Source: Anaerolineaceae bacterium
GTDB lineage: Bacteria > Chloroflexota > Anaerolineae > Aggregatilineales > Phototrophicaceae
Assembly: GCA_028818375.1 (NCBI GenBank)
Contig: JAPPOB010000010.1
Location: 992,001-1,056,000, forward strand
Reading direction: 5' to 3'
Length of the DNA stretch: 64,000 nucleotides
Position numbers and translations under genes: made by a program. Below are positions 37,323-46,270 of the stretch, piece by piece. Under the pieces are notes generated by a model, which made no database searches, was not told the origin of the DNA, and was given only the letters and a program-made list of their open reading frames with translations. Numbering within the stretch: the first letter of the stretch is position 1; each line of letters begins with the position of its first letter.

Positions 37323-39035
37323 GTGACCGAATTGCGCAGTCGCCGCTGGTTCGGCGATGAGGACAAGCCCGGCTTCGTCGGCCGCAGCTGGCTCAAGAAC
37401 CAGGGCCTGCCCGACCATGTCTTCGACGGACGTCCGGTCATCGGCATTTGCAACACCTGGTCGGAACTGACGCCCTGCAACGGCCACTTCCGCGTGCTGG
37501 CCGAGTTTGTGCGGCGTGGCGTTTATGAGGCGGGCGGCCTGCCCCTGGAATTCCCGGCCATGTCGCTGGGCGAGTCCCTGATGCGCCCAACCACCATGCT
37601 CTACCGCAACCTCGCCAGCATGGAAATCGAGGAGACCATCCGCGCCAATCCCCTGGACGGCGTGGTGTTGCTGACCGGCTGCGACAAGACCACGCCGGCC
37701 TGTCTGATGGGAGCCGCCAGCGTCGATTTGCCGACCATCGTGGTCAATGGCGGCCCCATGCTCAACGGCAAATTTCGCGGCCGCGACATCGGTTCCGGCA
37801 CCGACGTCTGGCGCCTTAGCGACGACCTGCGCGTCGGTCGCATCACTATGGAGGACTATCAGGACGCCGAAAGCTGCATGTCGCGCAGCGACGGCCACTG
37901 CATGACCATGGGTACGGCCTCGACCATGGCCTGCATGGTCGAGGCGCTGGGTTTGACCTTGCCAGGCGCGGCCGCCATTCCGGCCGCCGCCTCGCGGCGC
38001 CGACGCCTTGCGCATCTCTCCGGCCGCCGCATCGTCGAAATGGTGCGCGAAGACCTGCGCCTGTCGCAGGTCCTGACACGGCCCGCGCTGGAAAACGCCA
38101 TTCGCGTCAACGCGGCCGTCGGCGGCTCAACCAACTTCGTGGTGCATCTGCTGGCCATCGCCGGGCGCCTGGGCCTGCCTCTGGAGCTGGACGACTTCGA
38201 TCGCCTGGGCAGCCAGATGCCGCTGCTGGTCAACCTCATGCCCTCCGGCGACTACCTGATGGAGGACTTCTTCTACGCCGGCGGGCTGCCCGTGGTCATC
38301 CGCCAACTGAAAGACTCGCTGCACATGGAAGCCCTGACGGTCAACGGCGGCACGCTGGGGCAGAACACAGCCAACGCCAGGAACTACAATCGCAAGGTCA
38401 TCGCCGACCTCGACGAGCCCTTCCAGCGCGGGGCCGGGCTCAGCATCCTGCGCGGCAACCTCTGCCCGGATGGCGCTGTCATCAAGCCCTCGGCGGCCTC
38501 GCCAGCGTTACATCAGCATCGCGGGACGGCCGTCGTTTTCGAAGATATCGACGACTATCACGATCGAATCGACGATCCCGACCTCGACGTCGCGCCGGAC
38601 AGTGTGCTGGTGCTCAAGCAGGTTGGGCCGAAGGGCTTCCCCGGCATGCCCGAGGTCGGCAACTTCAACCTGCCGAAGAAACTGTTGTTGCAGGGTGTCG
38701 AGGACATGGTTCGTATTTCGGACGGGCGCATGAGCGGCACGGCCTTTGGCGCGGTCGTGCTGCACGTCGCCCCGGAATCCGCTCTGGGCGGCGCTCTCGC
38801 GCTGGTGCGCAATGGCGATGAAATCGAACTTGACGTGCCGGCGCGACGCCTGCAACTGCTGGTCAGCGACGAGGAGTTGCAGCGCCGCCGCCAGGTCTGG
38901 CAAGCGCGGCCCACCGAAAGCCTGCGTGGCTACAGCAAACTCTACGTAGAGCACGTGGAGCAGGCCGATCAGGGTGCGGATTTCGACTTTTTGCGCGGCG
39001 GCTCCGGCGCGGAGGTCAAACACAGCGGCCATTAG
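37323..39035 (+). CDS. IlvD/Edd family dehydratase, probably L-arabinonate/sugar-acid dehydratase
   Basis: A 570-residue [Fe-S] dehydratase. The N-terminus (RSRRWFGDEDKPGFVGRSWL, then GICNTWSELTPCNGHFR) is typical of the L-arabinonate/D-xylonate dehydratase branch rather than amino-acid IlvD. Putative cluster cysteines are Cys52 (LTPCNGH), Cys120 (TGCDKTTPACLMGA) and Cys193 (GHCMTMGTAST); their spacing of 68 and 73 equals that of the characterised arabinonate dehydratase as I recall it. It would convert an aldonic acid to 2-keto-3-deoxy sugar acid. The start is a GTG at 37323 after AGAGAGGA. It fits the sugar-acid theme of the adjacent pectin-like locus. Confidence 0.88.
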   Translation: MTELRSRRWFGDEDKPGFVGRSWLKNQGLPDHVFDGRPVIGICNTWSELTPCNGHFRVLAEFVRRGVYEAGGLPLEFPAMSLGESLMRPTTMLYRNLASMEIEETIRANPLDGVVLLTGCDKTTPACLMGAASVDLPTIVVNGGPMLNGKFRGRDIGSGTDVWRLSDDLRVGRITMEDYQDAESCMSRSDGHCMTMGTASTMACMVEALGLTLPGAAAIPAAASRRRRLAHLSGRRIVEMVREDLRLSQVLTRPALENAIRVNAAVGGSTNFVVHLLAIAGRLGLPLELDDFDRLGSQMPLLVNLMPSGDYLMEDFFYAGGLPVVIRQLKDSLHMEALTVNGGTLGQNTANARNYNRKVIADLDEPFQRGAGLSILRGNLCPDGAVIKPSAASPALHQHRGTAVVFEDIDDYHDRIDDPDLDVAPDSVLVLKQVGPKGFPGMPEVGNFNLPKKLLLQGVEDMVRISDGRMSGTAFGAVVLHVAPESALGGALALVRNGDEIELDVPARRLQLLVSDEELQRRRQVWQARPTESLRGYSKLYVEHVEQADQGADFDFLRGGSGAEVKHSGH

Positions 39036-39049
39036 CACTGACGCGAGTT

Positions 39050-40171
39050 TCAGCCGCGGGCCGGTGTGTGTTGCCCCAGGGCCACGAAATCCGTCAGGTA
39101 TTCGGAAAGCGTCACGTCGCGCAGGTTACGCACAATCGAGATCCAGCTGCGTCCGGGCTTCAGCCGGATGGGCTTGTCGCTGCCCGTGTGACTGAGTTGC
39201 AGGGCAACCGTCGTCGCCCGACTGAAGCGCAACCAGTCGCCGCTGTACCAGCGACCGTCACGCAACACCAACGCCGGCCCCGAGTCCCAGAGTTGCACTT
39301 CCAGGGACTCATCATCCGCGCCGGGAACAAAGAGATCCGGCCGTCCGGCGTGGGGCACCTGCAGCACGATCAGGTTATCGGCCCACAGTTGCTGGCCATC
39401 GAGGGCGTCGTAATGGGCCACACCGTCCGTGTAGCGAAGCCAGCGGCCCTGCCCTGAATCGTATTGCCACAGGGCATTGCCCTCGCCCCACCAGTTGATG
39501 CTGACTTCCGCCAGCGGTTGTCCGCCGCTGTCGGGACCTTCGTCGAAAGCGAAGCCGCGGGCCTTGTAGCCATGGTTGATGCCGCGCGCTGTTGTCAGGC
39601 GGTAAAGCTGTTCCGCATCGAGGTAAAGCGTGTGTTCGTAGCCAACGCCAAACTGCTCAAAACGGCAAAAACCGGCGTCTTCGCAGTTGTCGCCCGTCAG
39701 GGGCGAAAAGGCGTGCCAGACGTGTTGCGAACTCCAGAGCATTCGCTGGATCGGGATGCTGGTGCCGGAATAGGCGAGAAAGGCGCTGTACATCGTCATC
39801 AGCTCCAGGTCCAGCAGGCGGGCGCTGCGCACCGAGCCGACATGTCGCGGCGCCTGGCTCCGATAGATGGCCGCAAAGCGCGTGATGCCGCTCTCCGATT
39901 CAACCTCATACACCAGGTCGGCCTGATTGAGACCCGACTGCGGCCTCACAATCGGTGGAAAGTTGGAGATCTTGACGATCAGATTTCGCCGGTCCATGGC
40001 CGCCTTGTCCGGGTAAGGCAGGCCGGTCAGGGAATTGTAATTCAACGGGTACTGTTCGGGCCCGCTCGCTTCCACCCCGGCGCCGGGGGTCTCCTGCGTC
40101 ACGACCTCCGCACCGGCCGGGGCAACGACCATCAGGAAAAGGACAGCAGGGAGCAGACGGGCCAAACGCAT
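39050..40171 (-). CDS. DUF3048 domain-containing exported protein (YerB-like)
   Basis: A 373-residue exported protein. A Sec signal peptide (MRLARLLPAVLFLMVVAPAGA) is followed by the DUF3048 body: NYNSLTGLPYPDKAAMDRRNLIVKISN, RPQSGLNQADLVYEVESESGITRF and HVGSVRSARLLDLELM are its fixed blocks. The C-terminal part (GRWYSGDWLRFSRATTVALQL) is the family's conserved end domain. YerB-type proteins are cell-envelope proteins of unknown molecular function. The start at 40171 is chosen at the signal peptide, with GGAGG upstream; an in-frame ATG further up adds 20 odd residues. Convergent with the dehydratase gene, 14 bases apart. Confidence 0.9.
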   Translation of the reverse strand: MRLARLLPAVLFLMVVAPAGAEVVTQETPGAGVEASGPEQYPLNYNSLTGLPYPDKAAMDRRNLIVKISNFPPIVRPQSGLNQADLVYEVESESGITRFAAIYRSQAPRHVGSVRSARLLDLELMTMYSAFLAYSGTSIPIQRMLWSSQHVWHAFSPLTGDNCEDAGFCRFEQFGVGYEHTLYLDAEQLYRLTTARGINHGYKARGFAFDEGPDSGGQPLAEVSINWWGEGNALWQYDSGQGRWLRYTDGVAHYDALDGQQLWADNLIVLQVPHAGRPDLFVPGADDESLEVQLWDSGPALVLRDGRWYSGDWLRFSRATTVALQLSHTGSDKPIRLKPGRSWISIVRNLRDVTLSEYLTDFVALGQHTPARG

Positions 40172-40259
40172 GCAGGCAACCTCCACCGGAGGATGAAATC
40201 CGGCGGCAGTATAAAGCCTGCCAACCCGCATTGCACAGGGAAATCTGCGCGGGTCGGGC

Positions 40260-40265
40260 TATACT
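40260..40265 (+). promoter_or_regulatory. Probable -10 box of the PIG-L deacetylase gene
   Basis: TATACT placed 26 bases before the ATG, which itself has GGAGGAG. The -35 is not clear (a TTGCAC lies 23 bases upstream, too far). On the opposite strand a TATACT at 40208-40213 could serve the DUF3048 gene. Confidence 0.4.
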
Positions 40266-40291
40266 CCTGCGCCTGCGCAAGGAGGAGAACC

Positions 40292-41158
40292 ATGTCTGAT
40301 CGTCGCCTGCTGATCTCGGTCGCCCATCCGGATGACGAGACCTTCGGCTACGGAGGGCTCGTCGCCAGGTACGTGTCGGAAGGCGCGGACGTCTACGCCA
40401 TCGTATCCACCAATGGCGACGTGGGCACCATGGACGAGTCTTTCGTTGAACGGCACGGCTCGAAAAAGGCGGTGCGTCTGGCTGAACTCGACTGCGCCCG
40501 AAAGTTGCTGGGCTTTCGCAAGATCTTCCTGCTGGGTTACCGCGACAGTGGCATGATGGGGTCGGAGTCCAACAACCATCCCGACTGCTCGTGGCAGGCG
40601 CCGCGCGAGGAACTGGCGCGTCGCGTCGTCGAGGTGATACGCGACATCCGCCCGCAGGTCATCCTGACCCACAATCGCTACGGCGGCTACGGCCATCCGG
40701 ACCACATCGCCATCCAGCGCGCCACCACCGACGCCTACGACCTCGCCGGCGACCACGACTTTCATACCGAAGGCCAGTCCCCCTGGCGTCCGCAAAAGCT
40801 GTACTACAGTTCCTCGCCCACCCTGTTGCTGCGTTTCGGCATCCTGATGACTCGTTTGCGCGGCCAGGACCCGCGCGCCATGGGCCGCAACGGAGACGTC
40901 GACATGCTGGCCATCCTCGAAAACATCGAACCGCCCAACGCACGCATCAACGTGCGTCAGTGGTCGGACCTCTGGGACGCGGCCAGCCGTTGCCACGCCA
41001 GTCAACTGGGCGGACGGCGCAACCGCACCCCCCGCTGGATGCGCCTCCTGCTGCACTCCCACGTCGGCTACACGCGCATTCAGCCGCCGGCCGGGCACCA
41101 TCGCATCGACGAACGCGACATTTTCGACAACGTCACCCTGGGCGACCCTTCGCCCTGA
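40292..41158 (+). CDS. PIG-L/LmbE family deacetylase
   Basis: A 288-residue zinc-dependent N-deacetylase of the LmbE/PIG-L family. The zinc motif AHPDDETFGYGG stands at about 11-22, and the second histidine is in GYGHPDHIAIQRAT. A strong SD (GGAGGAG) fixes the start at 40292 (MSDRRLLISV); the longer open frame is antisense to the DUF3048 gene. Members deacetylate GlcNAc-inositols, bacillithiol or mycothiol precursors, antibiotic sugars or chitobiose. No glycosyltransferase partner is adjacent, so the substrate is open. Confidence 0.9.
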   Translation: MSDRRLLISVAHPDDETFGYGGLVARYVSEGADVYAIVSTNGDVGTMDESFVERHGSKKAVRLAELDCARKLLGFRKIFLLGYRDSGMMGSESNNHPDCSWQAPREELARRVVEVIRDIRPQVILTHNRYGGYGHPDHIAIQRATTDAYDLAGDHDFHTEGQSPWRPQKLYYSSSPTLLLRFGILMTRLRGQDPRAMGRNGDVDMLAILENIEPPNARINVRQWSDLWDAASRCHASQLGGRRNRTPRWMRLLLHSHVGYTRIQPPAGHHRIDERDIFDNVTLGDPSP

Positions 41159-41227
41159 TCCGGCGCGTTTGGCTGCCAGACAGCCGGCAAGGCAGCCCTC
41201 AAGGCCCTTCTGTGCCGACCGGCCCCT

Positions 41228-42442
<1,215 letters not shown>

Positions 42443-42443
42443 T

Positions 42444-42449
42444 TACACT
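42444..42449 (+). promoter_or_regulatory. -10 box directly upstream of alr
   Basis: TACACT ends 6 bases before the ATG at 42456 and there is no ribosome binding site, so alr may be transcribed as a leaderless mRNA. Confidence 0.35.
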
Positions 42450-42455
42450 GCCGCC

Positions 42456-43601
42456 ATGTGCGAATCCACCTCGTCGCTACCTCCTGGCGCGACCACCTGG
42501 CTGGAAATCGACCAGGGAGCCATTCGCTCCAACCTGCGCCTGCTGCGCGGCCTGACCAGGCCACCAACGAAGCTGATGACGATCATCAAGGCCGACGCCT
42601 ACGGGCATGGCGCCCTCGCCACGGCCCGCAGCGTACTGGCTGCCGGCGCGCATGCGTTGGGCGTCGCCGGCCTCGGGGAGGCGCTGGAATTGCGTGAGGC
42701 CGGCATCGACGCGCCGATATTGGTGCTGTCCTTCGTGCCACCACGGGCCGTGCCGACGGCGATCGAACACAGGCTCACGCTCACGCTCTTCGACGCGGCG
42801 CAGGCCCGCGCCTGCGAGCAGGAGGCCCGCAGGACGGGTCGTCGCCTGAAAGCGCAGGTCAAACTCGACAGCGGGATGGGCCGTATGGGCACGCTCGTGG
42901 AGGACGCGCCCGCCTTTCAGGAGCAACTGGCGGGCCTGACCTCGTTGCAACCGGAGGGCTGCTACACGCATTTCCCGCAGGCGGACGAAGACCACGACTG
43001 GACGAGGGAGCAGCTGCGGCGCTTTCTGGCGGCCGTGGCGGCCATGCGCCGGCGCGGGGCGCAGTTCTCCACGCTGCACAGCGCCAATTCGGCGGCAACC
43101 CTGGCCCTGCCTGAAAGCCATCTGGACCTGGTGCGGCCCGGCATTGCGCTGTACGGCCTCTCTCCCTCGGACACCGTCCCACTGCCCTCCGGCTTCCGCC
43201 CTGTCTTGACCTGGAAAACGCAGGTCGTGCAGCTCAAGGACCTTCCTGCCGGGCACAGCGTGGGCTACGGCAGGGCCTGGACGGCGGGCTCCTCCACGCG
43301 CATGGCGGTCCTGCCGGTGGGCTATGGGCACGGCTACCGCCGCGCGCCTCACCAATCCGCCAACGTCCTGTTGCGGGGCCAGGTGGCGCCGGTGATCGGT
43401 CGCATCAGCATGGACAAGACGGCGATCGACGTATCGTCGATTCCCGCGGCCCGAGTCGGGGACGAGGTGGTGTTGCTTGGTCGCCAGCGTAGCGCGCGCA
43501 TCAGCGCAGAAACGCTGGCCGCCCGCTTCGACAGCAGCAACTACGAAGTCGTGACCGGCCTGTCGGCGCGGATGCCGCGTCTTCAGTTGAGCACTTGCTG
43601 A
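42456..43601 (+). CDS. alr: Alanine racemase
   Basis: A 381-residue PLP enzyme that interconverts L- and D-alanine for peptidoglycan. The PLP lysine is in LMTIIKADAYGHGA; the Tyr/Arg region of the C-terminal barrel side is SVGYGRAWTAG; MAVLPVGYGHGYRR and GRISMDKTAIDVSS are the other conserved blocks. Length is normal. Its last 19 bases overlap the end of the convergent SCO1-like gene (43583-43601), so neither has room for a terminator. Confidence 0.96.
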   Translation: MCESTSSLPPGATTWLEIDQGAIRSNLRLLRGLTRPPTKLMTIIKADAYGHGALATARSVLAAGAHALGVAGLGEALELREAGIDAPILVLSFVPPRAVPTAIEHRLTLTLFDAAQARACEQEARRTGRRLKAQVKLDSGMGRMGTLVEDAPAFQEQLAGLTSLQPEGCYTHFPQADEDHDWTREQLRRFLAAVAAMRRRGAQFSTLHSANSAATLALPESHLDLVRPGIALYGLSPSDTVPLPSGFRPVLTWKTQVVQLKDLPAGHSVGYGRAWTAGSSTRMAVLPVGYGHGYRRAPHQSANVLLRGQVAPVIGRISMDKTAIDVSSIPAARVGDEVVLLGRQRSARISAETLAARFDSSNYEVVTGLSARMPRLQLSTC

Positions 43602-44245
43602 ACGTAATCGACAATCACGGCGGGCGACGTGCCCACGGTGAACGTAGTTCTCAACCGTCCTTCGCGATCGATGAGAAAACTGGAGGTGCTGTGATCCAGC
43701 AGACCCTGCCGGCTGCTGTTGGCGAGATAAAGGCCAAACTCCTCACCGACGCGCCGCACTTCCTCGCGGGCGCCGGTCATGCCGAGCATGGTCGGATCGA
43801 AAGCCGCCAGCCAGTCCCGCAGGCGCAGTGGATGGTCCACCTCACCGTCCACGCTGACCATCACAAGGTTGACGTCTTTGGCGCTGTCGCCCAGCGCCGC
43901 CTTCACGCGCGTGAAATCCTTCAGGGTTAAGGGACAGTAATCCGGGCAGCGCGTGTAACCAAAGACCAGCAGGGTGGCCCTGCCCTTCAGGTCGGCCAGG
44001 CCCAGAGGTCCCCCGTCCGTGCCGAGCAGGGTGAAGTCCGTCAACTGCCGCGGCGGGTCCATCGGCGTCGCGCCGTCAAACCAGGAGCCGGAATCCACCT
44101 GTGCCACCGGCCCTTCGCCGAAAGACGGATTGGCCAGGCGCCAGACGATGAAAAGCAGTGAACCCAGGGTGATCGAAAGGCTCATCACAATGGCGACCAG
44201 GGTTGCCGGTCTCGACAGCCTGCGCCCGCTCTCTCGCTCCGCCAC
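43583..44245 (-). CDS. SCO1/SenC family copper chaperone
   Basis: A 220-residue membrane-anchored thioredoxin-fold protein that delivers copper to the CuA site of cytochrome c oxidase. One N-terminal membrane helix (ATLVAIVMSLSITLGSLLFIVW) is followed by the soluble domain, with copper ligands in TRCPDYCPLTL (CxxxC) and the third ligand His in LLDHSTSSFLID. It begins with GTG at 44245. Its presence, with CopA and an HMA protein at 50 kb, points to a copper-using aerobic respiratory chain. Lies divergently from the glycine riboswitch operon. Confidence 0.93.
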   Translation of the reverse strand: MAERESGRRLSRPATLVAIVMSLSITLGSLLFIVWRLANPSFGEGPVAQVDSGSWFDGATPMDPPRQLTDFTLLGTDGGPLGLADLKGRATLLVFGYTRCPDYCPLTLKDFTRVKAALGDSAKDVNLVMVSVDGEVDHPLRLRDWLAAFDPTMLGMTGAREEVRRVGEEFGLYLANSSRQGLLDHSTSSFLIDREGRLRTTFTVGTSPAVIVDYVQQVLN

Positions 44246-44309
44246 GGGTCATGTCTCCGTCGCCACGTGGGACTGCTTCCGCTTCCAGCCTACGCCCGCA
44301 TGCCCGCGC

Positions 44310-44338
44310 TTGCAAGGGGGCTGTGAGTCGGCTAGACT
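44310..44338 (+). promoter_or_regulatory. Promoter of the riboswitch-gcvH-gcvPA-gcvPB operon
   Basis: TTGCAA (44310-44315) and TAGACT (44333-44338) with a 17-base spacer. The predicted start near 44345 lies just before the aptamer, giving a leader of about 180 bases. Confidence 0.65.
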
Positions 44339-44350
44339 CCAGGTTGTTCA

Positions 44351-44476
44351 GGTCCGTCGCGAGAGTGCGCCGCCGTGCGCCACCGAAGGGGCAAGTGGTC
44401 CGCAGGCTGGGCTGGCCACGAAACTCTCAGGTTCAGGGAGCGACTGACCGCATAACTCTGGAAGTGAGTTTGGCTG
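44351..44476 (+). ncRNA. Glycine riboswitch (single aptamer with downstream ghost element)
   Basis: All conserved blocks of the gcvT-motif aptamer are present in order. P1 GTCGC (44356-44360) pairs with GCGAC (44440-44444); then GAGAGT, CACCGAAGGGGCAA (44381-44394), the P3 stem GTGG/CCAC, and GAAACTCTCAGGTTCAGGGA (44420-44439). A second aptamer is absent; only an ACTCTGGA element (44454-44461) follows, as in singlet riboswitches with a ghost aptamer. It precedes gcvH, the expected target. Glycine riboswitches are usually ON switches for glycine cleavage; this one would act on the terminator that follows. Confidence 0.92.
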
Positions 44477-44479
44477 ACA

Positions 44480-44510
44480 GGGGCGCACAGCAATGTGCGC
44501 CCCTTTGTTG
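44480..44510 (+). terminator. Intrinsic terminator, expression platform of the glycine riboswitch
   Basis: GGGGCGCACA (44480-44489), loop GCAA, TGTGCGCCCC (44494-44503), then TTTGTTGT. A perfect 10-base stem with U-rich tail, ending 18 bases before gcvH. Its 5' arm is also complementary over 7 bases to GTGCGCC repeated twice in the aptamer P2 region (44365-44371 and 44375-44381), which offers an antiterminator. Confidence 0.88.
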
Positions 44511-44527
44511 TGCAGGAGGCTGCAGGA

Positions 44528-44920
44528 ATGGGAAAGTGGAAGACGCCGGCGGACCTGAAATATCAGGAAACGGACGAGTGGATCCGCGTGGAGGGCGAGG
44601 AAGGCATCGTTGGCATTACGGACTACGCGCAGGACCAGCTGAACGACATCGTCTTTCTCGAGCTGCCGGCCGTCGGTGACAGCTTCGCCAGGGGCGATTC
44701 CTTTGGCGTTGTGGAGTCGGTCAAGGCGGCGTCAGACCTGCACCTGCCGGTCAGCGGTACGGTCACGGCGGTGAACAACGCCGTCGAGGACGAGCCCGAA
44801 CTGGCCAATGCCGACCCCTATGGCGAGGCCTGGCTCGTCCGCGTGCGGCTCAGTGACGCCGGTGAATTGACCGGCCTGATGGACGCCGCTGCCTACGTCG
44901 CCCATTGCGACGCCCGCTAG
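44528..44920 (+). CDS. gcvH: Glycine cleavage system H protein
   Basis: A 130-residue lipoyl carrier that shuttles the aminomethyl group between P, T and L proteins. The lipoyl-lysine is Lys66 in GVVESVKAASDLHLP. The start at 44528 (MGKWKTPADLKYQ) follows AGGAGG; an ATG at 44495 lies inside the terminator and is not used. LNDIVFLELPAVGD and NNAVEDEPELANADPYGEAWL are typical. First gene of the gcvH-gcvPA-gcvPB operon behind the glycine riboswitch. Confidence 0.97.
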   Translation: MGKWKTPADLKYQETDEWIRVEGEEGIVGITDYAQDQLNDIVFLELPAVGDSFARGDSFGVVESVKAASDLHLPVSGTVTAVNNAVEDEPELANADPYGEAWLVRVRLSDAGELTGLMDAAAYVAHCDAR

Positions 44921-44926
44921 ACCGCC

Positions 44927-46270
44927 ATGAGCTACGTCCCGCACACCGAGACCGAGCGCCAGCAAATGCTGGCGACCATCGGCGTTAGCGCCGTCGAGGA
45001 CCTGTTTGGCGCCGTGCCCGCGCGCCATCGCTTTCCGACGCTGGACCTTCCCGACCCGCTCAGCGAACTTGAAGTGCAGGCGGAATTGTTGTCGCTATCG
45101 GAGGCCAACGATCATGGCCAGGACTTCGCCCTGTTTCGCGGCGGCGGCGCCTGGCACCACTACATTCCCTCGGCGCTGGGCCACATGCTGTTGCGCGGCG
45201 AGTTCCTGACCGCCTATACGCCCTATCAGCCCGAGCTCAGCCAGGGGACTCTGCAGGCGATATTCGAATACCAGAGCATGATCTGCGCCCTGACCGGCAT
45301 GGACGCCGCCAACGCCAGCCACTACGACGGCGCCACCAGCTTCGCGGAGGCCGTCTCCATGGCCGTCGACGTCGGCCGTGGCCGTCGCAACAAGATCCTG
45401 TTCAGCCCCTGGATCAATCCACAGTATCGCGACGTCGCCCGTACCTATCACCAGGGTCGGGACCTGCTGTTTCGCGGCGATGAGAGCGCATCAACCCTGA
45501 GTGACCTGGTGGGCCAGCTGGACAACAATACGGCCATGCTGGCCGTCGCCTACCCTGATTTCATCGGTCACATCGCGGATTTCCAGGGCCTGGCGCAGAA
45601 GGTACACGAGGCCGGAGCCTTGCTGGTCTTCGTCGTGAATCCCGTCGCCCTGGGTCTGTTGAAAAGCCCCGGTGAACTGGGCGCCGACATCGTCGTCGGG
45701 GAAGGCCAACCCCTCGGTATCCCGCTTTCTTTCGGGGGGCCCTACGTGGGTTTCTTCGCCACACGCACCCGCCTCGTTCGCAAAATCGCCGGCCGCATCG
45801 TCGGCGAAACGGTGGATGAGGACGGCCGCCGCGCCTGGGTAATGACCCTGCGGCCGCGCGAACAGGACATTCGACGGGAAAAGGCCAGCAGCAACATCTG
45901 CACCAACCAGGGACTGATGGCCCTGGCGGCCGCCGTCTATCTGGCGCTGATGGGCAAACAGGGCCTGCGTCAAGTGGCCGAACTCTGCTGGCACAAGGCA
46001 CATTACGCCGCCGCGCAAATCGCAGCGCTGGAGGAGGACTACCAGATCATCACCCGGCCGCCCTTCTTCCACGAATTCGCCTTGCGCTGCCCGCGTCCGG
46101 TTTCAGATATGAACGCCGCCTTGCGCGAACGCGGCATCATCGGCGGACACGATCTGGGGACGGAAGACCCGCGCCTGCGAGACTGCATGTTGCTGGCCTT
46201 CACCGAAATGAACAGCCGCGAAGAAATCGACGCCCTCGTCGCCGGCCTGCGGGAGTTGCAAGGCTCATGA
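44927..46270 (+). CDS. gcvPA: Glycine dehydrogenase (decarboxylating) subunit 1
   Basis: A 447-residue N-terminal half of the split P protein. It starts MSYVPHTETERQQMLATIG and holds the family blocks LFRGGGAWHHYIPSALGHM, FLTAYTPYQPELSQGTLQAIFEYQSMI, GEGQPLGIPLSFGGPYVGFFA and RREKASSNICTNQGLMALAA. It does not carry the PLP lysine but forms the active site with GcvPB. The gap to gcvH is 6 bases and the stop overlaps the gcvPB start (ATGA). Confidence 0.97.
   Translation: MSYVPHTETERQQMLATIGVSAVEDLFGAVPARHRFPTLDLPDPLSELEVQAELLSLSEANDHGQDFALFRGGGAWHHYIPSALGHMLLRGEFLTAYTPYQPELSQGTLQAIFEYQSMICALTGMDAANASHYDGATSFAEAVSMAVDVGRGRRNKILFSPWINPQYRDVARTYHQGRDLLFRGDESASTLSDLVGQLDNNTAMLAVAYPDFIGHIADFQGLAQKVHEAGALLVFVVNPVALGLLKSPGELGADIVVGEGQPLGIPLSFGGPYVGFFATRTRLVRKIAGRIVGETVDEDGRRAWVMTLRPREQDIRREKASSNICTNQGLMALAAAVYLALMGKQGLRQVAELCWHKAHYAAAQIAALEEDYQIITRPPFFHEFALRCPRPVSDMNAALRERGIIGGHDLGTEDPRLRDCMLLAFTEMNSREEIDALVAGLRELQGS

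Noticed and set aside
33032..37480. uvrA extended to about 1480 codons
   Set aside because: The extra 507 codons lie antisense to the thiolase; the UvrA start at 35959 with its SD and promoter is standard.
39464..41158. PIG-L gene extended upstream to over 560 codons
   Set aside because: The N-terminal part is antisense to the DUF3048 gene; the GGAGGAG and promoter fix the start at 40292.
44365..44381. GTGCGCC repeat as a stand-alone direct repeat
   Set aside because: It is part of aptamer P2 and best explained as riboswitch structure.
44495..44527. gcvH start at 44495
   Set aside because: This ATG is inside the riboswitch terminator stem; AGGAGG precedes 44528.
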